Below are positions 1 through 10,092 of a stretch of 64,000 bases of DNA, piece after piece (the first letter of the stretch is position 1; each line of letters starts with the position of its first letter). This stretch comes from Echinochloa phyllopogon (lineage: Eukaryota > Streptophyta > Magnoliopsida > Poales > Poaceae). The notes under the pieces are model-generated. The model was not told the origin of the DNA. It saw only the letters and a program-made list of their open reading frames with translations, and did not search any database. The translations under genes were made by a program, and so were the position numbers. The stretch lies in NCBI GenBank assembly GCA_033239725.1, contig BTCW01000015.1:5897501-5961500 (forward strand), written 5' to 3'.

Positions 1-623
1 AGCATGTAATTCCATGCTCTTCACATGACAATTTTCAATAGTAAAATGGTGCAGATGAACCAATTGCTGACATAGAGTGAAACCATACAGAAAACAGTCA
101 GTCAAGCTTATCTGCTCAAGAAGAGCACATGCTGACAGCACATGGTTAAGATCTCTCCAGAGAAGTACCCTGTGGAGCACAATCCTTTTGAGATTTTCCA
201 AGCCACAAAATCCAGTAGGTGGCCTCAAAATGACTAGGACAAGCCTGAGAGATTCGATGAAACATGAGTTATACTCCTGAAAAAGGTGAAGGGGAAAGAC
301 GTAGGCATCCTGTAGGCACTCTGGAGCTGGAGTCAAGTTGAGAACGATATGCTTTCACTTCGAGTCAACAGCAAACCTAATCCATCGATCAAGATGATCT
401 TTGTGTCCTTTGTGCAGCCCAAAACTAACCTTAAACCTCTTTAGCCTTGGGCAATGGTGATGTTCTAAGATGTTGTTAACTCTCTTAATAAACTCTATCT
501 CATCATCAGCATGAAGTGGGATGTAACTGTTGAAATTTAGTGTGTCCTAGAGAAGTTTAAATCTGGATAGCTCCTCCATGTCTGCCTCCATGTAGAAGAC
601 AGTATCCTTGTTCGTGCTACTTC
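1..623 (-). pseudogene. F-box/LRR (FBD-type) protein fragment
   Basis: Read on the minus strand from about 623 down to the window edge, one frame gives a leucine-rich-repeat protein of the kind found behind plant F-boxes, with stretches such as GLENLKRIVLHRV, EQISLTDCFLYGF and HHFTIENCHVKSMEL. The frame holds two stops, at 547-549 and 355-357, so no long ORF is visible. An AG at 624-625 (minus) may be a splice acceptor. The F-box itself is not seen upstream, and the C-terminal end lies outside the window. In intact members the F-box binds SKP1 of an SCF ubiquitin ligase and the LRRs bind the target. This copy looks decayed. The family call rests on LRR spacing and composition. Confidence 0.6.
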
Positions 624-1593
624 CTTAAATGTTAAGGGTGAGAGTATCTTGTGCAATGTCCTGAGGCACAGACAGGAAGAAATGTCAAGGCGCCATGCTT
701 TCCTGAAATTATAACAGCACTAACCCAACAAATAGCACAGACTCCTACAAGAAATAATGGTATAACTCACATACATCAGGAAAGTCGTGAAGCTGGAAAT
801 TTTTGTTGCTTCTACTTATGCGACCTCCATCGCAGCGCTGAAGCTTGCATCTCGCTGTGTTGACCATCCCTATGGAGCTCTCTGAATGCAACAATCGCTG
901 GTAAATGGTGGCAGCAAAAATAGGGATACCTCACAAAACAACCTTCTTTTTTGAGGTAACTGAAATAGCCAAGAAGGTATGACAGCACCAAATAATTTTT
1001 TTAAACCCTAATAAAAACTATACACTTTTGCATGATGGTTGGTTTAAGTTTACAGAATTGAAGGGTGTTTGAGGCTTAAGACATACAGCTCAACGGCCAA
1101 AGCATGGAATCAGATACTGTTTGCTACTATTCTGTCATGTCTGTGTTCTGAATATGATTGCATTTTTCAAAAAGATGTTATTCTCACTATGAACGATGAA
1201 ACTTGACAGCAACCGGGTTTTGGGTGGCTGCACGTGTGATTTTAGCGTGCCTTTGTCCTCACTGAATTTCCACACAAGCATACATGGATGAAACACAGAA
1301 CCATACGCAATATAAAGTTTGCTCGCAACGAAATTTACAGCCACAGCCTAAACAAGGAATCCTGCAATCTAGCCATGCACACTAATTTCTTCCTGCAATC
1401 GGACATTTTCCTTCTCTCAACCAGACCAAAACATGCAATCCAATGCATTGCTCGTCTCACTCATCAGATTAGGGTTAACAAGGGGAAGGGGGGATGGATC
1501 GAAGCATACCAGGAAATATTTGCTCCGCGTGTTGCAGGAGATTAATCTCTTCCTCTACGGTGGCCTCGGAGCAGCTCGCGCCCTCGGGCTTTA
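624..1593. other. intergenic, no gene recognised
   Basis: No long or family-like reading frame on either strand. The right part (about 1440-1590) becomes GC-richer and leads into the CpG-rich block that follows. An upstream F-box exon for the fragment at the left edge was looked for and not found. Confidence 0.5.
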
Positions 1594-2470
1594 TTGATAT
1601 CCAGGCGTGAGGCCTTGCGTAGACGAGGAAAGATCGATCCATGGTCGGACTCGAATCCAGATCGGTCCGTTTATGAGCAGCTCCAGTCCGAGAGAGATGC
1701 TCGGTCCGAGATTCCGAGTCCGACTGGAGGAACCTCCCGGCTGCCCCGCGAATTCGCCCTGGCGGCGTCGGCGTCGGCGGGGGGTCAGTGTGTCACAGTC
1801 ACAGTGATTTTTTTTTTTAGGGCACGTCAGTGTGTCACAGTGATGGGGAGCACAGGGCTGCAGGCGAACCAACAACTCAGGATGCAAGCAGGTGCGGGCC
1901 TGCCTGCTAGCCTGCAAAGCCCGGCCCGAAAAAATGTACCAGGCGCCCACATTTCGTTTGTGGGCTCAAGCGGTTCGGCCTGCAAAGCCTGCTGTGCTCA
2001 AGCAGGAAGCCCGCCACGGCCCGCAAGACACCTGCGGCCTGCACGAGGGGAGCGCCGCAACACATCGAGCTATCGAGGGGCTCCGCCGCGGAAGCGGCGC
2101 CGCCGCCTGCTCGGCGCCCTCCGGCGAGCATCCTTCGGCGCATCCAAGAAGGACGCGTCACCTACCAGATCTCCTTCGGAGCATCCAAGAAAGATGCGTC
2201 CAAGGGGTCTCTTTCTCTCGGACTGCCCCTCAAGAAGTCTGCATCGTTCTGCGACGACGCCTGGTCACCGCTGCCTGCAGCACCACCGCATCCGCATCCG
2301 CATCCGCATCACTGGCGAGGACCCCATCCCGCTCTCCTCTACTTATCTCTCTCCCATCCCTCTCCACCTTAACATTTTATTCGAACCTTAATCTGGATCT
2401 TGTTCTTCTTGGTTTCAGGGGAGGATCGCCAGGTACCAGTGTACGCATCGGGCATCCAGGTTAATCCGCC
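1594..2470. other. GC-rich block, possible 5' end of a gene
   Basis: A CpG-rich stretch open in several frames (265 codons on plus, 1594-2391). The translation is low in complexity and rich in Arg, Ser and Pro, and matches no family I know. It ends in a pyrimidine-rich leader-like run (about 2330-2420) with CAG at 2417-2419, which could be a 5'-UTR splice site. It contains a 29-bp imperfect direct repeat (2131-2159 and 2172-2200) and a CCGCAT microsatellite near 2287-2311. It could be a promoter/5'-UTR region or a relic; no downstream coding exon was found. Confidence 0.3.
2131..2200. repeat. 29-bp imperfect direct repeat
   Basis: TCCTTCGGMGCATCCAAGAA followed by a diverged tail occurs at 2131 and 2172, 41 bp apart, inside the GC-rich block. 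Confidence 0.7.
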
Positions 2471-2927
2471 TCTTGTTCCGATAGGTATATTTGTTCATGT
2501 GCTGGTGGATTAATTTACTTGCGCTGTGAATGGTATGCTTGTAGAATAGAGATGGTCACTACGATTCCTGTAAAGCTGTTTTCTGAATGCGAGTTAAAAC
2601 CACCCAATTATTTTCGAATGTTCACTCCGTTTTATATGACACATGTAGAATTTAAAATTTTCAATTCAAATGGCTCAATGATTGTTCTCCAGCCTATATG
2701 TAGTTTTAATGAAGTTTGGGGTACAGACCTCCCTGGTACTCCCACTGTCTTGTTGCCATTTTTTTTGTCCATGTATAGTTGTTGCATCAAGCACTTGTCT
2801 GAAGGTGAGACATTGGATAAAAACAAGATGAAGTTATGAATCCATCAGTTTGTATTCTCACTTTCACAGAAATTAACATAGTGAGTGAGTTATCCAGTAG
2901 CAAATGTTAGAAGCAGAAACAATCTAA

Positions 2928-3123
2928 GCCCTTGTTTAGATCCCAAATTTGGCTCCCAAATTCCACTATGCAAAAAGACGAACATTTTGAGCCTAATTAA
3001 TCAATTTTTGGACAATTTTTCACAAATACAAATGAAATGCTACAGTGGCGCATTTATGGCGAAGTGACATCTTTCCCCAATTCCCCACCCCCCCCCCCCC
3101 CCAATTTGCATCTAAACAAGGGC
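2928..3123. mobile_element. Tourist-like (PIF/Harbinger) MITE
   Basis: Perfect 14-bp terminal inverted repeats (GCCCTTGTTTAGAT at 2928-2941 and its complement at 3110-3123) are flanked on both sides by TAA, the 3-bp target duplication of PIF/Harbinger elements. The 196-bp unit has no coding capacity and contains a C16-18 homopolymer near 3087-3102. It holds the core GAGCCTAATTAATCAATTTTTGGACAA, also seen inverted near 63.2 kb. It would depend on a transposase supplied in trans. Confidence 0.8.
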
Positions 3124-3210
3124 TAAACAAGGCCTAAGACTTGCATTCATGGTTCCTAGATGGGCTAGCTGGATTTGACAGCACTATATTCTCCGAGAAC
3201 GCAGTGCATT

Positions 3211-3597
3211 CAACCGGGGCAACCGCCCAGGGCCCGCAAAATTTTGGGGCCCTATCTCGTATGTAGTTTAGTATATATAGAATAGTAATTAGCACATAAA
3301 ACATTTATCTAGACAAGAAAAAGTCAAAAACACAACAATATATGACTTGATATCAAGAGTAATCTATTCAACATTTTAGACATGTTAGCCTAAGAGAAAT
3401 TGTTTTTTTCTTTTCTTGTCTGTTTTCTGAATTCAGTATTAGCAATAATTCTTTAAAAATAGAACAAAAGAGTTTGGAAGCATTTCTTCACATAATTGAT
3501 TCATTGTAGTGCAACATGTTTTCCTAAAAAATAATTATTTGTTGGGGCCTCCAAATTTTTCTCGCCCTGGGCCCCCAAAATCTCAGGGCCGGCCCTG
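3211..3597. mobile_element. hAT-like non-autonomous element
   Basis: The 387-bp AT-rich unit is bounded by GC-rich ends (CAACCGGGGCAACCGCCC at the left; GGGCCGGCCCTG at the right, degenerate inverted repeats). An 8-bp direct repeat AGTGCATT (3203-3210 and 3598-3605) flanks it. Eight-base target duplications are typical of hAT transposons. No transposase is encoded. Confidence 0.7.
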
Positions 3598-3605
3598 AGT
3601 GCATT

Positions 3606-5032
3606 ACCTATCAGTTGGATGGGTTCATACATGCAGTTCCAAAGGTGCCTGCAGATTCTTGCTATAGCAGTACGTACATTAGTCGATAAAGAGGTGAAAC
3701 CATTACATTAATCAATACGTACATTTTATTTCAGCTGCTCTGAAAAAAGGCAGAAAGCCTTGCTTTAAATCATTACCTGTCTTATCACTGGCATTGATTG
3801 AAGTTGCTGCAGGAACCATCATTTGGGTAGCACTCAAAATCTTAATTTCAGAATTCTGTCTTGATATAGCTGAGCCTTATTCTGTACGAAAATGGAAAGA
3901 AAGGAGTAAAGTTAGCATCTGACTGCAACTTACAGTCCTGAGCATTTGAGCATATACCCATTGCATGGTTTCATTTGACATTGCTGGTGTGTTGTTTTCT
4001 GGTACCCTGGGTGACCCTTGCTTATTTGAAGAAGGAAAAGGAGAAGGTGATGTACAAGAAGAAAGAAGGTGGTCCGTTGTTGCTCTTCCATTCATCATGG
4101 GAGATATTTCTTCGGTGGCATCCCAGCGGGCTGTCCTACCTTCCCCTGAGTCCGATCTTGGAAAGGCGCTTAGGCAGGGTGTAGGACAGGCAGGTAGGTA
4201 TTCTAGGGATATGCTCATCCGCAGCCTGCTGGTTTGGTTGGGGTCATAGTACCTTTAAGAGGATGCTGTATAAGAAAGGCATGTGCGCAAACTCCCTTTG
4301 AGAGGATGCTGTGTATTATCCTTTGATTTATTTCAAGTGTAGTTTGTAGAATATTTGCCTCGCCTCACAGCAATTGTAGTTATTTGGTCTCTCTGAACAT
4401 TTAGCTCTCGTCACAATTGTATTCAGATTTGTTCATTCTGTTACCAGTTTTGCCTAGCTCTTTGATTTTCCTTAACACGAGTGTTACATTGCAACTGAAT
4501 AAGACAGAACATGTGCCTGCATCCTGACCAACAAACACACCTAGGTGGGTCCCACATGCAGAGGCAGCCCAGGAGTGCTCTATTTGGGTCGGTCCAATCA
4601 CACATCAGCAGTTGAGATCATTAATCAGTCTAGTTCGTATCCATTCGTCAACATTTCAACATTTTCATTTTTTAATAGAAATGTGCATACTACAGGCCAA
4701 TGCAAAGCACTATATGCGTCATCAAATAATTACGTGTGATAAAATTGGCTGGAAAATGAATGCAATGATGGCAATTCCTCCTCCTTACGTGTGGTAAAAT
4801 CAAATTTCTGAATGCAAGGATGGCAATTCCTCCTACCAAATTGAGCATGTAGATCACTTAGAGACAGGGGAACTTGGTGCTACTAACATTATACATGCAG
4901 ACAGTAAAATCAACATATACATGCCAACGACACAAACAGAATTGTGATCCAAGTGCTTTCAGGCAAATAATATATACAAGTCGCACTTTCAGACCACAAT
5001 AATGGCTTCTCTTATGATATGGAAACCTTGGG
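3606..5032. other. intergenic, no gene established
   Basis: A minus-strand frame at 3877-4218 has coding-like composition and ends at a GTAAGT donor (about 3932), but the next plausible acceptor is only about 50 bp away, so no gene model is proposed. The rest shows no family-like coding. The segment next to 5033 is the 3' flank of the disrupted minus-strand gene. Confidence 0.35.
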
Positions 5033-5181
5033 TCATGGGCTCGCATCTATAACCTCATCCGAGTTGTCGTCATCAAGTTGACTCAGCTCGTTATCGGTGT
5101 CGTCACTCCAAGGTAGGTGAGCTTCTGTCAAATCTCCATCCGACACAGGAGGTGAAGTTGGTACTTCTTCGCGGGAATACC
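5033..5181 (-). pseudogene. last exon of the gene disrupted by a gypsy element
   Basis: This is the terminal exon of an unidentified minus-strand gene. The acceptor CAG (5182-5184) joins in frame to the donor GTAAGT at 5329-5324, removing a 148-bp intron. The exon encodes a strongly acidic tail (SDDTDNELSQLDDDNSDEVID) and ends at TGA 5033-5035. The upstream coding part is cut by the retrotransposon at 5681-14180, so this exon can no longer be reached from the original promoter by a normal transcript. Acidic tails of this type are common in nuclear and adaptor proteins, but no function is assigned. Confidence 0.65.
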
Positions 5182-5329
5182 CTGTATGAGTTTCGAAAAT
5201 GAAGCCATTAGCGAATTTCAAAACAGATGTGAATGAAAAGGAAGTCAGAGCTCCTACTATGTAATTAATATTGGTAAGACTTGAGGTCAAATCCACCCCA
5301 CAAGAGAAAATGCAAAGAATTTTACTTAC

Positions 5330-5680
5330 TTGGCACTCCACACCCTACGACGGACGGCATAGTTGTCACTACCTCAATCTTGTGGATGTGATCTTCCAGA
5401 CCTTTCCGGTACCCACGCATAAGTTGAATCATCTTCGCTTGAATTACCAACAAAGAGTGGTCATCCACTCTGCCCTCCAGCTCCAGGAGCTTGCTTGATT
5501 CTGTCCTGTGAATACTCGCAACCACGTGCTCGATCAATTTGCGCAGTGACAATGATGTCATGCTGCGGCGCTCTTCGGAGTCCAGCTCTGGCTCACACGG
5601 ATCGTATGCGCCGTGCTGACCGTAGATCTTCTCGTGGATCGTAGAATCAATGCAATCAATTGCGTCATGCGGGTCGATGC
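5330..5680 (-). pseudogene. central coding part of the disrupted gene, 3' of the insertion
   Basis: Minus-strand frame from the target duplication GATGC (5676-5680) to the splice donor after 5330. The encoded protein is hydrophilic and helix-prone (SLSLRKLIEHVVASIHRTES, then KMIQLMRGYRKGLEDHIHKI) and may form a coiled coil. If the element and one copy of GATGC are removed, the frame from 14181-14588 runs straight into this one without a stop. That shows these are two halves of one exon. The ORF that appears to start inside the LTR (MANRSDRFG...) is an artefact of the insertion. Family not recognised. Confidence 0.75.
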
Positions 5681-6206
5681 TGTTGACACTCAAATTGGGC
5701 CAAAGGCCAAACCGGTCTGACCGGTTTGCCAAACCGGTCAGACCGGTTTCGTTCTATAGTTCGAGTAGGATTAGGATTCCGAGTTTTAGTCCCATATTGT
5801 AACCTATTCGAAAAGGGTAAGACTTCCCGGCCTATAAATATAAAGGCTAAGGCCGATTGAGATGTATTCCAATTGAATCAAACATATTTATCTTCTATTT
5901 TTGTGTCTCTTAAACCCTAAGCTTTTCCAACCCCCATATTCTGTTCTTTGCTCGTCTCTACGACGTCCAAAGGCGTTCTAAGTGGCCTGCCGACCTTAGA
6001 GCAACCCTAGACTAGCTCGAGCTCCGTCGGGGTCCCTCCCGAGCTTGGGTTTCTAGGTCTTCATGAGTTCCAGCCTGAAAGCGGTCTGACCGGTTTCAGG
6101 AACCGGTCTGACCGGTTTGCCCGAGGAGCTCAGGAGTTGGCCGTTGTGACGGCCGTGCTGCCCGTTCGATCGATCTCGAGTTTGTTGGCGCGTTTTCGTG
6201 TCAACA
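5681..6206 (+). repeat. 5' LTR of the 8.5-kb gypsy element
   Basis: 526 bp, TGTTGACAC...GTGTCAACA. It contains two doublets of the ACCGGTC-W-GACCGGT palindrome (5711-5750 and about 6077-6117) and a TATA box TATAAATA at 5833-5840. The segment around and after the TATA box is recognisably related to the LTR of the element at 24398-28300. Confidence 0.93.
5833..5840 (+). promoter_or_regulatory. TATA box of the 5' LTR
   Basis: TATAAATA within CCTATAAATATAAAGGC, placed centrally in the LTR as expected at a U3/R border. The same box occurs in the related LTRs at 24398-25046 and 27652-28300 on the minus strand. Confidence 0.6.
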
Positions 6207-6213
6207 TACTTTT

Positions 6214-6231
6214 TGGCGACTCCGCTGGGGA
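6214..6231 (+). other. primer-binding site
   Basis: TGGCGACTCCGCTGGGGA, seven bases after the LTR end. It starts with TGG, complementary to the CCA end of a tRNA. A nearly identical site, with one G missing, follows the 5' LTR of the gag-only element (minus strand, about 27620-27640). The tRNA was not identified. Confidence 0.75.
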
Positions 6232-6272
6232 AGATTAATCTGGTGCCACAACCGATTAAATCTACTCCAATC

Positions 6273-8669
6273 ATGTCTGGATCGACGTGCGACCTCGACA
6301 AGGACAACATCATCGCCGCGACGATGGAAGAGCTCACGGACGAGGAGCGGAAGCGGTACCTAATCGCTGAGGAGCACTTCAGGACGCAATTCCTGAAGGG
6401 CTTCAAGAAAGATCGCGGCGGCCTTGTCAAGAGGGTAGAGGAATTCGTCATGCCGGCTTTCAAGCTGGCGAACGATCAAGTGGAAGAAATTCCTAAGGTA
6501 ACTGGCGAATCCTCCGATCTAATGCAGCAAATTACTCGTATGATGGATGACAAATTACTTGCTGCACAAACCGTAACTAGTGAGTTGATTTCTAGCATGA
6601 CAGGTAATTCAGACAAAGGAAAAAATAATTTAGAATTTAATGAATTGCCTAATTCAACTCCTAGCTCATCAGGCATGCCAGAAAACATTTTAGATCCTAA
6701 TTTGGGCATGCCGTTGAATTTTTATGCGGGTCAAACACCTTACCCTGGTTCGGTCCCCGAACCGGTCAGACCGGTTTGTACAACCGGTTAGACCGGTTTG
6801 CCGCCCTCTGGCGGTCAGACCGGTTCTATGGGTGTGGGAGCGTCTGGTGCGATGGTTTTGTCTAATACTGCTAGTTCTGGTCCTATTTTTGCTGTTCCAC
6901 GCACCACGGTTCCAGGAGGTATACCCCACGGATCTGGCTCGTTTCACGCGCCGATTCCGAATACTTCCCATAACACAATGTATGGTGTTCCCCGCATTCC
7001 ACAAAACAGAGGTGATGGGAACTACCAAGCCGAGTTAGCTAAGTTCAAAGAAGACATAGCTAATACTCTTAGAACTAGACTCGGGCTTGAATTGGGTAGT
7101 TCACGTCTATATCAGAAACCGTATCCGCCTGAATTTGACTTAGTTGCTTATCCTAGTGGCTGGCGTGTCCCGGATTTTATTAAATTCAGTGGTGAAGATA
7201 ATAGAACTCCTTGGGAACACATTAGTCAGTATATTTTGCAACTAGGAGAAGCATCTTTTTATGAGGCTTTGCGTATACGGTTGTTTTCATTGTCTTTAAC
7301 TGGAACTGCATTTTCTTGGTTTTCTTCGCTTGCTCCTAACTCTATTCATAATTGGACTCAATTGGAGCGCAAATTTCATGATCACTTCTTTAGCGGAGAA
7401 AACGAGGCAAAACTGTCTGATTTAACATCGGTTAAGCAAAGCCGAGAAGAATCGGTTCTTGATTACTTTAAAAGATTTAAAGATGTTAAGAACAGATGCT
7501 TCAATATAACTATTTCTGAAAAGGATTTAGCAGATTTAGCTTTCGTAGGCTTACGGTCTCATTATAAAGAAAAATTAGAAGGTTCTGATTTTCTTACTAT
7601 TAATCATTTGCAAATGAAGGCCATGAGTCTAGAATTAAAATTTAAAAATGCAAAAGAATCTGCTAAACCCCATCGTTCGAACGTGCATATTATTGATAAT
7701 AATTCTGATAGTTCAGACGATGATCAGGAAATTTATGCCGCTGAGTTTGTTTGGTCATCCAAAAGTAAACCTAGTTCTTGTCCTTCATTGAAGCCGATTC
7801 AGAAAAATCGGCAAGAAGAGAAATTTACTTTTGATGTAGCCAAATGTGATCGTGTTTTTGATGAATTGCTTAAGAATGGCTTTATTAAACTTTCTCATGC
7901 AATTCCACCAGCCGATCAATTAAAAAATCGTGCATATTGTAAGTGGCATAACTCCTTTTCTCACGCAACGAATGATTGCAATGTTTTTCGACGACAGGTA
8001 CAATCGGCCCTTAATGAAGGTCGATTGGTGCTCGCTGAAATGCAAGTTGACAAGGCTCCTTTCCCTGTTCATACCTTGGATGTGAACACCAAGATGCTGA
8101 TTCGGCCGGAACAAGCCGATGGAGCTAAAGGGAAGAACGTGGTGATAGGAGACCCGAGGCCGGAAAAAGTCAATGACAAAGTCCCGGCCAGAACAGTGAT
8201 GATTGGGAGGACTCTTGATGGTAAAGAGTCTTTGAAAATTACAATTAATACATCAAGACCCGGGGGGCAAGGAAGTTCCTTGGAAGAAAATCGGTTCGCC
8301 AGCCAGGCGAAACCGGTCAGACCGGTTTCTCCAACCGGTCAGACCGGTTTGTCTCCAGACCGATCAAGGACCTTCAAGCCCAAGCGCCCGGAAGTGGGTA
8401 CTTGGAAATTCAATGAGCCAAAGATTCAGGGGAGGGTTCTGAAGCAAGGACCTACCTTTTCACAGCTCATGAACAAGTACACAAAGGCCGTTCAAGTTGA
8501 TCGGCCAACAAAAAAGAGACAAAGGTCACCACAGCGATGGAACAGTCCCATAGATTATAAACGTCGTGGTGGTGCTATTGGAAATTCGGTGCATAACCGA
8601 TTAGGCTCGTACCAATCAGGTCGCTTGACCGCTTTCCAAAGCGGTCAGACCGGTCCGGTTTCGGTCTGA
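6273..8669 (+). pseudogene. gag of the 8.5-kb gypsy element
   Basis: Capsid/nucleocapsid polyprotein. The chosen start is ATG 6273 (MSGSTCDLDKDN), 40 bp after the PBS. The frame continues to 8669 with a single stop TAG at 6789-6791, which arose in a palindrome cassette where CAG is usual. The central part carries the retrotransposon gag domain (SLTGTAFSWFSSLAPNSIHNW; KFHDHFFSGENE). A zinc-knuckle variant CX2HX4HX4C lies at 7938-7979 (YCKWHNSFSHATNDC). Palindrome cassettes are translated as PVRPV and TGQTG strings at about 6758-6829, 8309-8351 and 8641-8655. Near 8655 the frame shifts relative to the downstream protease frame; a CCGG duplication in the last cassette (8655-8658) would account for it. 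Confidence 0.85.
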
Positions 8670-9957
8670 GCAGAATTTTCAGGCTCCTCCTAAGCAAGAG
8701 TACCGTATCAGGAAAAAAAAGGAGGATGTGCAAGCCCAAGCCAATAATTTCATAAAAATTGGTGATATTCCAGTGGCTTTGCAAGACTTAGGTCAAACGC
8801 CGATAGTCATTGGAGATTCGGCTCCTGTTCCCGCCCAAAGGCCGGTCATGTATGATGATCCTAAGGCTAGCAAGGGCGTGAAGAAAGTCTTCCAGCCAAG
8901 GTGGTGTCCTTCCGGTTTAACTCACACACAAAAGCGGAAGTTACAGCGCTTACGGAACAAAGAGAAGAGGGAACAGGAAGCAGAAAAGCTGAGGGATGAG
9001 CACTTCAACAAGTACAGACCCATGATTCCTCAGAACAAGACCTGGCGAGTTGTGCAGCCAGCAGCACAACCGGTCAGACCGGTTTCAGAAACCGGTCCGA
9101 CCGGTTCTGATCAGCCCACCGCTGCAGAAGCGGTCAGACCGGTTTCTGGAACCGGTCCGACCGGTTTGATGACAGAGGCAGGGGCTAAAGCTACTTCAAC
9201 CATCGATGTTACTCTGCCAATTCCTCCAGTGGTTGAAGATGAAGAGTTAGTTGATTTTGAGCCTTCTCCAGAACGTGACAACATGGAAATTAATGTTGTC
9301 TATTTATCTTCTGACTATTATGTCGTACCAGAGGAGGAAATTTCTCATCTTCAACTCGGGCCGCGAGATGCTGTGTTTCAGAAGCCTAGTGAATCAGAAA
9401 ATCATCTCAAGGCTTTGTACATGAGGGGGCACATCAACGGGAAGCCAGTTTCTCGTATGTTGGTTGATGGTGGAGCCATTGTAAATCTCATGCCATACTC
9501 TCTCTACAAGAAAATTGGTGGAAAAGACGAAGAGCTGATCAAGACAAACATGACGGTCAGTGGAGTTGGTGGAGGTGATCCCATTGGTGCCAAGGGGGTG
9601 GCTTCTATGGAGCTAACTATTGGTAGCAAGACTGTTGCCACAGCTTTCTTCGTCTCTGAGGTGCAAGGTAACTTCAGTTTAATTCTTAGTCGAGATTGGA
9701 TTCATGCTAATAAATGTATTCCATCTACCTTGCATCAATATCTCATTCAGTGGATCGGCGATGAAGTCGAAGTTGTCCATGGTGACACTTCTTCCTTTGT
9801 TGCAACGGCCGATTCCAACTCCCTTAGTGCAAACGAGAAAGTTCAATGTCTGTCGGGCATGGATTTGACCGACTACGAATTGATCAGTTGCACCAAGGAT
9901 GGTTTTGTTCCTGCTAAATTAAAGCCGATGGAAAATCGGTTGAATTACTTGCTGTAA
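8665..9957 (+). CDS. protease region of the 8.5-kb gypsy element
   Basis: This frame follows gag after the shift near 8655. It begins with a basic linker, carries two palindrome cassettes (9068-9106 and 9129-9168) in Pro/Val/Gly-rich linkers, then an aspartic protease domain (LKALYMRGHINGKPVSRMLV, with the catalytic D-G-G at about 9466-9474 followed by A-I-V-N-L-M-P). D-G-G replaces the usual D-T/S-G, as in the other gypsy element here. It ends at TAA 9955-9957, three bases before the ATG of the RT frame and in the same frame. In a functional relative it would cleave the polyprotein. Confidence 0.8.
   Translation, partial: SEQNFQAPPKQEYRIRKKKEDVQAQANNFIKIGDIPVALQDLGQTPIVIGDSAPVPAQRPVMYDDPKASKGVKKVFQPRWCPSGLTHTQKRKLQRLRNKEKREQEAEKLRDEHFNKYRPMIPQNKTWRVVQPAAQPVRPVSETGPTGSDQPTAAEAVRPVSGTGPTGLMTEAGAKATSTIDVTLPIPPVVEDEELVDFEPSPERDNMEINVVYLSSDYYVVPEEEISHLQLGPRDAVFQKPSESENHLKALYMRGHINGKPVSRMLVDGGAIVNLMPYSLYKKIGGKDEELIKTNMTVSGVGGGDPIGAKGVASMELTIGSKTVATAFFVSEVQGNFSLILSRDWIHANKCIPSTLHQYLIQWIGDEVEVVHGDTSSFVATADSNSLSANEKVQCLSGMDLTDYELISCTKDGFVPAKLKPMENRLNYLL
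9068..9168 (+). repeat. palindrome cassettes in the protease linker
   Basis: Two doublets of the 15-bp unit ACCGGTC-W/C-GACCGGT, each pair 6 to 8 bp apart, at 9068-9106 and 9129-9168. They are translated as PVRPVSETGPTG and AVRPVSGTGPTG. They sit between gag and protease domains and keep the frame open. Confidence 0.9.
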
Positions 9958-9987
9958 TTAATGGAGCAGAAAAATCAACAGAACAAA

Positions 9988-10092
9988 ACCGGTCAGACCG
10001 CTTTTGGAAGCCGGTCAGACCGGTTTAGACCTGAACAGTGCCGATCGGGCCAAACCGGTCAGACCGCTTCTGAGAACCGGTCAGACCGGTTT
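9988..10092 (+). repeat. palindrome cassettes between protease and RT
   Basis: About five near-copies of ACCGGTCAGACCGSTT arranged in tandem with short spacers at the very start of the RT frame. They are read in more than one frame (TGQTA, NRSDRF), so the frame of translation differs from that in gag. Confidence 0.88.

Noticed and set aside
1594..2391. 265-codon plus-strand frame
   Set aside because: Open because the region is GC-rich; several frames are open at once, the product is low complexity and no family is recognised.
3777..4218. Two possible minus-strand coding exons (3934-4218 and 3777-3881)
   Set aside because: The intron between them would be only about 51 bp and the frames do not agree on a sensible protein; no family match.
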